64,000 nt of DNA from Pseudoalteromonas arctica. Its GTDB lineage: Bacteria > Pseudomonadota > Gammaproteobacteria > Enterobacterales > Alteromonadaceae. Where the stretch lies: assembly GCF_012927645.1 (NCBI RefSeq), contig NZ_JABBMT010000015.1:32126-96125 (forward strand), given 5' to 3'. The number at the start of each line of letters is the position of its first letter. Position 1 is the first letter of the stretch. The translations under genes and the position numbers were made by a program. Of this stretch, positions 56,135 through 64,000 are shown one piece after another. The notes under the pieces were generated by a model. The model saw nothing but the letters and a program-made list of their open reading frames with translations, was not told the DNA's origin and ran no database searches.

Positions 56135-59100
56135 GTGAAAGACTTACTTAAGTTTCTGAAGCAACAAAATAAGACCGAAGAATTCGATGCAATTCGCATT
56201 GGTCTTGCTTCACCAGACATGGTTCGTTCATGGTCATACGGTGAAGTAAAGAAACCTGAGACTATTAACTACCGTACTTTCAAGCCTGAGCGCGATGGCT
56301 TATTCTGTGCCCGTATTTTCGGACCAGTGAAAGATTATGAATGCTTATGTGGTAAATATAAGCGTCTTAAACACCGTGGTGTGATCTGTGAAAAGTGTGG
56401 CGTTGAAGTAACACTCACTAAAGTGCGTCGCGATCGTATGGGTCACATCGACCTTGCGAGCCCAGTTGCGCATATATGGTTTTTAAAATCACTACCGTCA
56501 CGTATCGGCTTAATGCTTGATATGACGCTTCGTGATATTGAACGTGTTCTTTACTTTGAATCATTCGTAGTAACTGAGCCTGGTATGACAACGCTTGAGC
56601 GTAGTCAGCTATTAGGTGAAGAAGAATACCTAGATGCACTAGAAGAGCACGGTGACGAGTTTGAAGCAAAAATGGGTGCAGAAGCAGTATTAGACTTGCT
56701 TCGTGAACTCGATCTTGCGCAATTAATTGCAGAAATGCGTGAAGAGTTACCAACAATTAACTCTGAAACTAAGCGTAAGAAGATCACAAAACGTCTTAAA
56801 TTAATGGAATCGTTCCACCAATCAGGTAATAACCCTGAGTGGATGATCATGACAGTACTTCCAGTATTACCACCAGATCTACGTCCATTAGTACCACTTG
56901 ATGGTGGCCGTTTTGCGACGTCTGATCTCAATGACCTTTACCGTCGTGTTATTAACCGTAATAACCGTCTTAAACGTCTACTAGATTTAGCTGCACCGGA
57001 TATTATCGTACGCAACGAAAAACGTATGTTACAAGAAGCGGTTGATGCGCTACTTGATAACGGTCGTCGTGGTCGTGCAATTACAGGTTCTAACAAGCGC
57101 CCGCTTAAATCTCTTGCTGATATGATCAAGGGTAAGCAAGGTCGTTTCCGTCAGAACTTACTTGGTAAGCGTGTAGATTATTCAGGTCGTTCTGTAATTA
57201 CGGTTGGTCCTACACTTAAGCTTCACCAATGTGGTCTTCCTAAGAAGATGGCACTTGAGCTATTCAAACCGTTCATCTATGGCAAATTAGAGCGTCGCGG
57301 CATGGCTACGACAATCAAAGCAGCTAAGAAAATGGTAGAGCGTGAAGTTCCGGAAGTATGGGATGTATTAGACGAAGTAATTCGTGAACATCCAGTATTA
57401 CTTAACCGTGCACCAACACTTCACCGTTTGGGTATCCAAGCGTTTGAACCTGTGCTTATCGAAGGTAAAGCAATCCATTTGCATCCATTAGTGTGTGCGG
57501 CCTACAACGCCGACTTCGATGGTGACCAAATGGCGGTACACGTACCGCTAACGATTGAAGCGCAGCTTGAAGCGCGTGCGTTAATGATGTCAACAAACAA
57601 CATCTTATCGCCTGCCAATGGCGAGCCTATCATCGTTCCATCACAGGACGTTGTATTGGGTCTTTACTACATGACGCGTGATCGCATTAATGCGAAAGGC
57701 GAAGGCATTGTATTTAAAGATCCTAAAGAAGCAGAAAAAGCATACCGTAGTGGCAATGCAGAACTTCACGCCCGCGTTAAAGTTCGTATCAGCCAGTCAG
57801 TGAAGAACGAAAATGGTGTAGTGGAAGACACTATCACTATCATCGATACCACTGTAGGTCGTGCAATTTTGTCGCTAATTTTACCTAAAGGTATGCCGTT
57901 TGATTCAATCAACCAAGCATTAGGTAAAAAGCAGATTTCTAGCTTATTGAATGAGTGTTACCGTCGCTTAGGTCTAAAAGACACGGTTGTGTTTGCTGAC
58001 CAAATCATGTACACCGGTTTCCACTACGCAATGAAGTCAGGTGTTTCAATTGGTATCGATGACTTAGTTATCCCACCAGTGAAAGCATCAATTATTGAAG
58101 CAGCAGAAGCTGAAGTAACTGAAATCAACCAACAATTCCAATCAGGTCTTGTAACGGCTGGTGAGAAGTACAATAAAGTTATCGATATTTGGTCACGTGT
58201 AAATGAAAACTTATCACGTGAAATGATGGCCAACTTGTCAAAAGACACGGTTATCAATGCCCAAGGTGAAGAAGAAGAGCAACCGTCATTTAACTCAGTG
58301 TTTATGATGGCCGACTCAGGTGCTCGTGGTAGCGCCGCTCAGATCCGTCAGCTAGCAGGTATGCGTGGTCTAATGGCACGTCCAGATGGTTCAATCATCG
58401 AGACGCCAATCACCGCTAACTTCCGTGAAGGTCTAAACGTACTTCAGTACTTCATCTCAACGCATGGTGCGCGTAAAGGTCTTGCCGATACAGCACTGAA
58501 AACAGCGAACTCGGGTTACCTAACGCGTCGTCTCGTAGACGTTGCACAAGATTTGGTGATCAACGAAGACGATTGTGGCACAGAAGATGGCTTAACAATG
58601 AAACCGCTTATTGAAGGTGGTGACGTTGTAGAAGCACTTCGCGAACGTGTACTTGGTCGTGTTGTTGCTGAAGATATTGTGATCCCTGGTACTAACACGG
58701 TGCTAGTAGAGCGTAATATCATGCTTGACGAAAAACTGTGTGATCTTCTAGAAGAGCACTCAGTAGATGAAGTTCGCGTACGTTCAGTTATCACGTGTGA
58801 TAACGACTTTGGTGTATGTGCTAAGTGTTATGGTCGTGACCTAGCACGTGGTCATATCATCAATGCGGGTGAATCAGTCGGTGTTATCGCAGCTCAATCA
58901 ATCGGTGAGCCGGGTACACAGCTTACGATGCGTACTTTCCACATCGGTGGTGCGGCATCAAGAGCATCTGCTGAGAACAATGTACAAGTTAAAACTAACG
59001 GTACATTGAAGCTTCATAACGCAAAATATGTATTAAACACTGACGGTAAGATTGTTATTACCTCTCGTTCTACAGAAATCACTATCATCGATAGCCATGG

Positions 59101-60307
59101 TCGTGAGAAAGAACGTTATAAAGTACCTTACGGTGCGGTATTAACAGTACAAGACAATACGGAAGTTCAAGGTAACGACATCGTTGCTACTTGGGATCCG
59201 CATAGTCACCCAATCGTTCTTGAGCATAAGTCAAAAGTATCGTTCAGCGACATCGATGACTCAAACACTGAAGCACAGACTGATGAACTAACGGGTTTAA
59301 CCCGTGTAGTTGTCAAAGATCTTGCTAAGATAAATGCGAAAGAACCTAAGCTTATCATCGAAAGTGAAGAGCGTGGTCTGCAAGAAACTCGTCTTCCTTC
59401 ATACACTACGATTGAAGTAACAGACGGTGTAACGGCAAGCCCAGGTGACGTGTTAGCACGTATTCCGCAGGAAGGTTCGAAAACTCGTGATATCACGGGT
59501 GGTCTGCCACGCGTAGCCGACTTATTCGAAGCGCGTAAACCGAAAGAGCCAGCTATCTTAGCTGAAATCACCGGTACGATTAGCTTTGGTAAAGAGACTA
59601 AAGGTAAGAAGCGTTTAGTAATTACTCCAGCTGAGGGCGATCATTACGAAGAAATGATCCCGAAATGGCGTCAACTTAACGTGTTTGAGGGTGAGCAAGT
59701 GTCTAAAGGTGAAGTTATCGCCGATGGTCCTGAATCACCGCATGATATCTTACGCCTACGTGGTGTGACTCATGTTGCTAACTACATCGTTAACGAAGTG
59801 CAAGAGGTTTACCGTTTGCAAGGCGTTAAGATCAATGACAAGCACATTGAAACAATTATCCGTCAAATGATCCGTAAGTGTACGATCCTTGACGGCGGCC
59901 ATAGTGAATTCTTAGCCGGTGAGCAAATTGAAGTGGCGCGCGTTAATATCGCAAACCGCGATTTAGAAGCTCAAGGCAAGTTACCAGCTAAATATGAAAT
60001 CCAATTAATGGGTATCACTAAAGCATCACTAGCCACAGAATCTTTCATCTCGGCAGCATCATTCCAGGAGACTACACGTGTCCTAACTGAAGCCGCTGTA
60101 AATGGTAAGAGCGATGAACTTCGCGGTCTGAAAGAAAACGTAATTGTGGGTCGTTTGATCCCAGCCGGTACCGGTTTTGCGTATCATCAAGATCGTATGG
60201 CTCGTCGTAAGCAGAGTAAAGTAGTTGAAGAGCAGACAGTAAGTGCAGAAGAGGCAACTCAAGCACTCACAGATGCTTTAAACGCAGATTTATCTGGAAA
60301 TCAATAA
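56135..60307 (+). CDS. rpoC: RNA polymerase beta-prime subunit
   Basis: Carries the catalytic magnesium in NADFDGDQM (near residue 458-466). The 1390-residue product is slightly shorter than E. coli (1407). The N-terminal zinc ribbon is present ([19 protein letters not shown] near 70-88), as is the second zinc site in [11 protein letters not shown] near 888-898, and the bridge-helix/trigger-loop region follows conserved order. The start is GTG 56135 (as in E. coli, with GTG), preceded by AGGAGAG. The gene ends 190 bases before rpsL. Confidence 0.98.
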   Translation: MKDLLKFLKQQNKTEEFDAIRIGLASPDMVRSWSYGEVKKPETINYRTFKPERDGLFCARIFGPVKDYECLCGKYKRLKHRGVICEKCGVEVTLTKVRRDRMGHIDLASPVAHIWFLKSLPSRIGLMLDMTLRDIERVLYFESFVVTEPGMTTLERSQLLGEEEYLDALEEHGDEFEAKMGAEAVLDLLRELDLAQLIAEMREELPTINSETKRKKITKRLKLMESFHQSGNNPEWMIMTVLPVLPPDLRPLVPLDGGRFATSDLNDLYRRVINRNNRLKRLLDLAAPDIIVRNEKRMLQEAVDALLDNGRRGRAITGSNKRPLKSLADMIKGKQGRFRQNLLGKRVDYSGRSVITVGPTLKLHQCGLPKKMALELFKPFIYGKLERRGMATTIKAAKKMVEREVPEVWDVLDEVIREHPVLLNRAPTLHRLGIQAFEPVLIEGKAIHLHPLVCAAYNADFDGDQMAVHVPLTIEAQLEARALMMSTNNILSPANGEPIIVPSQDVVLGLYYMTRDRINAKGEGIVFKDPKEAEKAYRSGNAELHARVKVRISQSVKNENGVVEDTITIIDTTVGRAILSLILPKGMPFDSINQALGKKQISSLLNECYRRLGLKDTVVFADQIMYTGFHYAMKSGVSIGIDDLVIPPVKASIIEAAEAEVTEINQQFQSGLVTAGEKYNKVIDIWSRVNENLSREMMANLSKDTVINAQGEEEEQPSFNSVFMMADSGARGSAAQIRQLAGMRGLMARPDGSIIETPITANFREGLNVLQYFISTHGARKGLADTALKTANSGYLTRRLVDVAQDLVINEDDCGTEDGLTMKPLIEGGDVVEALRERVLGRVVAEDIVIPGTNTVLVERNIMLDEKLCDLLEEHSVDEVRVRSVITCDNDFGVCAKCYGRDLARGHIINAGESVGVIAAQSIGEPGTQLTMRTFHIGGAASRASAENNVQVKTNGTLKLHNAKYVLNTDGKIVITSRSTEITIIDSHGREKERYKVPYGAVLTVQDNTEVQGNDIVATWDPHSHPIVLEHKSKVSFSDIDDSNTEAQTDELTGLTRVVVKDLAKINAKEPKLIIESEERGLQETRLPSYTTIEVTDGVTASPGDVLARIPQEGSKTRDITGGLPRVADLFEARKPKEPAILAEITGTISFGKETKGKKRLVITPAEGDHYEEMIPKWRQLNVFEGEQVSKGEVIADGPESPHDILRLRGVTHVANYIVNEVQEVYRLQGVKINDKHIETIIRQMIRKCTILDGGHSEFLAGEQIEVARVNIANRDLEAQGKLPAKYEIQLMGITKASLATESFISAASFQETTRVLTEAAVNGKSDELRGLKENVIVGRLIPAGTGFAYHQDRMARRKQSKVVEEQTVSAEEATQALTDALNADLSGNQ

Positions 60308-60373
60308 ACCCAACTTAATCAATGGATTAGGTTTTTGCAAGGCAGTTATCTACTGCCTTGCTTACGGTTTAGG

Positions 60374-60412
60374 TTGACAGCTCAATCTTTGCTCATTAAA
60401 ATTCCGCCACCC
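60374..60412 (+). promoter_or_regulatory. Promoter of the str operon
   Basis: -35 TTGACA (60374-60379, full consensus), 17-base spacer, -10 TAAAAT (60397-60402), then the G+C-rich TCCGCCACCC. It lies about 100 bases before rpsL and just after a hairpin (GCAAGGCAGT at 60336-60345 with ACTGCCTTGC at 60351-60360) that follows rpoC but has no T run. Confidence 0.82.
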
Positions 60413-60500
60413 ATTTACCTGCGCGTTTGGTACGAGCTTGTAAATAAAGGGCGGATTTTTTATTTTTTCAGTAGTAATTTTAATTTCAGGAGCTATTTAA

Positions 60501-60875
60501 ATGGCAACTATTAACCAGCTAGTGCGTAAGCCACGTCGTAGCAAGGTTACGAAAAGTAACTCAGCTGCGCTTAAAGCGTGTCCGCAAAAGCGCGGTGTAT
60601 GTACTCGCGTATATACAACTACACCTAAGAAACCAAACTCGGCGTTACGTAAAGTAGCCCGTGTACGTTTAACTAACGGTTTCGAAGTAACATCATACAT
60701 CGGTGGTGAAGGTCATAACCTTCAAGAGCACAGTGTAATCCTAATCCGTGGTGGTCGTGTTAAAGATTTACCAGGTGTGCGTTTTCACACTGTTCGTGGT
60801 GCACTTGACTGTGCAGGCGTTAGCGACCGTCGTCAAGCTCGTTCTAAATACGGTGCAAAACGCCCTAAAGGCTAA
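60501..60875 (+). CDS. rpsL: Small-subunit ribosomal protein uS12
   Basis: S12 is at the decoding centre. The 124-residue product matches E. coli, starting [20 protein letters not shown]. The streptomycin-related segments [17 protein letters not shown] near 41-57 and [20 protein letters not shown] near 85-104 carry the wild-type lysines, so no resistance change is visible. GGAG lies upstream of the ATG. First gene of the str operon. Confidence 0.97.
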   Translation: MATINQLVRKPRRSKVTKSNSAALKACPQKRGVCTRVYTTTPKKPNSALRKVARVRLTNGFEVTSYIGGEGHNLQEHSVILIRGGRVKDLPGVRFHTVRGALDCAGVSDRRQARSKYGAKRPKG

Positions 60876-60954
60876 TTGTATTCCGTTAGTAAGGCCAAGC
60901 ACTAAATATTTTTAATTATTGTTTTGGGTGATTGACTCGAAAGAGCAAACCTGA

Positions 60955-61443
<489 letters not shown>

Positions 61444-61470
61444 TCTGTCCTTAACCTTTAAGAGGATTTT

Positions 61471-63585
61471 ATGGCACGTACAACTCCACTTGAGCGCTAC
61501 CGTAATATCGGCATAGTCGCTCACGTAGATGCAGGCAAAACCACCACAACAGAACGTGTTCTGTTCTACACAGGTCTTTCTCATAAGATCGGTGAAGTAC
61601 ATGATGGCGCCGCAACTATGGATTGGATGGAGCAGGAACAAGAGCGTGGTATCACAATCACTTCTGCTGCAACAACGTGTTTCTGGAAAGGGATGGACGC
61701 GCAATTTGACGCTCATCGTATCAATATTATTGATACTCCAGGACACGTGGATTTCACTATTGAAGTAGAACGTTCTTTACGTGTACTTGATGGTGCGGTA
61801 GTTGTGCTTTGTGCTTCATCTGGTGTACAGCCGCAAACTGAGACAGTTTGGCGTCAAGCGAACAAATATGAAGTTCCGAGAATGATCTTCGTAAATAAAA
61901 TGGATCGCACGGGCGCTGACTTCTTAACGGTTGTTGGTCAGGTGAAATCTCGTCTTGGAGCAACGCCTGTTCCAATTCAGCTACCTGTTGGCGCTGAAGA
62001 CGACTTTAAAGGTGTTATTGACCTCATAAAAATGAAAATGATTAACTGGAATGATAAAGACCAGGGTATGACTTTCACCTATGAGGCAATACCGGCAGAA
62101 CTTCAAGATTTAGCTGAAGAATGGCGCTCAAACTTAGTTGAAAGCGCCGCTGAAGCATCTGAAGAACTAATGGATAAGTATTTGGAAGGTGAAGACCTGA
62201 GCGAAGCAGAAATTAAAAATGCTTTGCGTCAGCGTACATTGGCTAACGAAATCGTCCCAGTCACATGTGGTAGTGCATTTAAAAATAAAGGCGTTCAAGC
62301 TGTGCTTGATGGCGTTATTGAATATATGCCTGCACCAACACAAGTGAAACAAATTCAAGGTATCCTTGAAGATGGTACTGAGGAAGAACGTCCAGCTGAT
62401 GACAACGCACCGTTTGCTGCACTTGCTTTTAAGATTGCAACAGACCCGTTCGTTGGTACTTTAACTTTCTTCCGTGTTTACTCTGGTACTGTTAAACAGG
62501 GGGACGCGGTATACAACCCAGTAAAATGTAAGCGTGAGCGTCTTGGCCGTATCGTTCAGATGCATTCAAACTCACGTGAAGAGATCAAAGAAGTCTACGC
62601 AGGTGATATTGCGGCGGCTATTGGTCTTAAAGACGTAACAACAGGTGAAACACTGTGTGATCCGAATTCTATTATTACGCTTGAGCGTATGGAATTCCCT
62701 GAACCAGTTATCTCTGTTGCGGTTGAGCCTCGCACAATCGCTGACCAAGATAAGATGGGTATCGCGCTAGGTAAACTAGCGGCAGAAGATCCGTCTTTTC
62801 GCGTACAAACTGACGAAGAATCAGGCCAGACTATTATTTCTGGCATGGGTGAACTTCACCTTGATATCATTGTCGACCGTATGAAACGTGAATTCAGTGT
62901 TGAATGTAACGTTGGTAAGCCGCAGGTTTCTTACCGTGAAGCTATTCGTTCAACTGTTAAAGTTGAAGGTAAATTCATACGTCAATCAGGTGGGCGTGGT
63001 CAATATGGTCATGTCTGGCTTAAACTTGAACCGATGGATATTTCGGATGATGAAGCCCCAATTTATGAGTTCGTTAACGAAACCGTAGGTGGCTCAGTTC
63101 CAAAAGAATACATCCCTGCGGTAGACAAAGGCATCCAAGAGCAAATGTCTCAAGGTGTGCTAGCAGGCTACCCATTACTTGGCGTGAAAGCGACTTTATA
63201 TGATGGTTCATTCCATGATGTAGACTCGAATGAAATGGCATTTAAAATAGCAGGTTCACTGGCAATGAAACAAGGTGCGCTACAAGCAGACCCTGTACTA
63301 TTAGAGCCAATGATGAAGGTTGAAGTACTCACTCCTGAAGCAAACATGGGTGATGTAGTTGGCGACCTAAACCGTCGTCGCGGCATGATCGAAGGCATGG
63401 AAGATGCGCTAGGCGGACTTAAATTAATTAACGCCCAGGTTCCGCTTTCTGAAATGTTTGGTTATGCTACTGATCTACGATCTGCAACACAGGGTCGTGC
63501 CTCATACTCTATGGAGTTTTTGAAGTACGCTGAAGCCTCGAAACATGTTGCGGATACAATAATTACAGCTCGCGCTGTTAAGTAA
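61471..63585 (+). CDS. fusA: Elongation factor G
   Basis: GTPase that drives translocation on the ribosome. The 704-residue product has G1 AHVDAGKTT near 17-25, switch [17 protein letters not shown] near 55-71, G3 DTPGHVDF, G4 NKMDR and the long domains III-V ending [11 protein letters not shown]. One fusA-type gene is present in the window and it has the ribosomal position (rpsG-fusA-tuf). AAGAGGA lies before the ATG. Length equals E. coli EF-G. Confidence 0.98.
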   Translation: MARTTPLERYRNIGIVAHVDAGKTTTTERVLFYTGLSHKIGEVHDGAATMDWMEQEQERGITITSAATTCFWKGMDAQFDAHRINIIDTPGHVDFTIEVERSLRVLDGAVVVLCASSGVQPQTETVWRQANKYEVPRMIFVNKMDRTGADFLTVVGQVKSRLGATPVPIQLPVGAEDDFKGVIDLIKMKMINWNDKDQGMTFTYEAIPAELQDLAEEWRSNLVESAAEASEELMDKYLEGEDLSEAEIKNALRQRTLANEIVPVTCGSAFKNKGVQAVLDGVIEYMPAPTQVKQIQGILEDGTEEERPADDNAPFAALAFKIATDPFVGTLTFFRVYSGTVKQGDAVYNPVKCKRERLGRIVQMHSNSREEIKEVYAGDIAAAIGLKDVTTGETLCDPNSIITLERMEFPEPVISVAVEPRTIADQDKMGIALGKLAAEDPSFRVQTDEESGQTIISGMGELHLDIIVDRMKREFSVECNVGKPQVSYREAIRSTVKVEGKFIRQSGGRGQYGHVWLKLEPMDISDDEAPIYEFVNETVGGSVPKEYIPAVDKGIQEQMSQGVLAGYPLLGVKATLYDGSFHDVDSNEMAFKIAGSLAMKQGALQADPVLLEPMMKVEVLTPEANMGDVVGDLNRRRGMIEGMEDALGGLKLINAQVPLSEMFGYATDLRSATQGRASYSMEFLKYAEASKHVADTIITARAVK

Positions 63586-63648
63586 TTTTTAGCTCGGTTT
63601 GGTCCACAGTGGACTGAACCTTTAATTTCTTTATAGGAATTTTTTAAG

Positions 63649-64000
63649 ATGGCAAAAGCAAAGTTTGAACGCGTAAAACCGCATGTAAACGTAGGTACAA
63701 TCGGCCACGTTGACCACGGTAAAACTACCCTAACTGCAGCAATCACTAATGTACTTGCAAAAGTATACGGCGGTGTTGCTAAAGATTTCGCATCAATCGA
63801 TAACGCTCCAGAAGAGCGCGAGCGCGGTATCACAATCTCAACTTCACACGTTGAATACGATACGCCGACTCGCCACTACGCACACGTAGATTGTCCTGGA
63901 CACGCCGATTATGTTAAAAACATGATCACTGGTGCTGCTCAAATGGACGGCGCTATCCTTGTTGTTGCTGCGACTGATGGCCCTATGCCACAAACGCGTG
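63649..64000 (+). CDS. tuf: Elongation factor Tu (3' end beyond window)
   Basis: Delivers aminoacyl-tRNA to the A site. The first 117 codons are visible, with [20 protein letters not shown] at the start, G1 GHVDHGKTT near 19-27, switch [10 protein letters not shown] and G3 DCPGHADY. The window cuts the gene after about one third. ATAGGAATTTTTTAAG lies before the ATG. It follows fusA by 63 bases, and a small hairpin (TCCAC/GTGGA near 63602-63613) lies in between. A second tuf copy elsewhere is possible but not seen here. Confidence 0.97.
   Translation, partial: MAKAKFERVKPHVNVGTIGHVDHGKTTLTAAITNVLAKVYGGVAKDFASIDNAPEERERGITISTSHVEYDTPTRHYAHVDCPGHADYVKNMITGAAQMDGAILVVAATDGPMPQTR

Noticed and set aside
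58516..58794. Antisense frame within rpoC
   Set aside because: Ser/Thr/Arg-rich shadow, typical of the opposite strand of a highly expressed gene; no start context.
60336..60360. Hairpin after rpoC as a terminator
   Set aside because: A perfect 10-base stem, but the T run lies before and not after it; without a downstream T tract I do not call it a terminator.

Overview
The window is about 40-43% G+C and almost entirely protein-coding. It reads as chromosomal DNA of a marine gammaproteobacterium, most likely Pseudoalteromonas or a close relative in the Alteromonadales. The assignment rests on the ribosomal and RNA polymerase proteins being near-collinear with E. coli, on proteins such as YbdG, YihG, YiaD and CysG having close gammaproteobacterial relatives, and on the gene mix. 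The genus is inference.

Layout. 1-5 kb: polyamine genes (3' part of speE, divergent from speA), a YihG-type acyltransferase and a YbdG-type mechanosensitive channel. 5-24 kb: an accessory mixture of a chromate transporter, OmpA-like lipoprotein, exporter-type ABC ATPase, DUF3224 protein, EamA transporter, Tat-exported PhoD-like phosphatase, rhodanese, nitroreductase, an ABC transporter whose permease is fused to an M1-type peptidase, two tandem Bor-like lipoproteins, an unrecognised 387-residue protein and an AsmA protein. This stretch also holds four decayed genes (LysE-like, ArsR-like, aldo/keto reductase, XRE-type). 24-32.5 kb: the spc and alpha ribosomal operons, starting directly at rplN behind their own promoter, with no S10 operon in front. 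32.5-39.8 kb: a second accessory stretch with an IS630-type remnant, an amino-acid permease, a small orphan protein, a TPR protein and a membrane-anchored KAP-like P-loop NTPase set between REP-like repeats. 39.8-46.8 kb: a leftward sulfate-activation operon (cysG-cysD-cysN-SLC13 transporter-cysC-cysQ) with a palindromic candidate CysB site upstream. 47-64 kb: deoC, tRNA-Trp, secE-nusG, rplKA, rplJL-rpoBC with an L10 leader, and the str operon (rpsL, rpsG, fusA, tuf), which runs off the window.

How it works together. The ribosomal, Sec and polymerase genes form growth-rate-linked transcription units. Three candidate promoters (spc, rplJ, rpsL) share a G+C-rich segment after the -10 box, as expected for stringent control, and the L10 leader supplies translational feedback. 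The cys operon takes sulfate through import, APS and PAPS, recycles PAP, and makes the siroheme that sulfite reductase needs. CysH and CysIJ are not in the window.

The points most worth a second look are the KAP-like NTPase flanked by repeats with a change of codon use part-way through, the ABC permease/M1 peptidase fusion, the separation of spc-alpha from the rif-str block, and the cluster of decayed genes around the unrecognised 387-residue protein. Function calls are by recognition of sequence motifs only; no database search was run.
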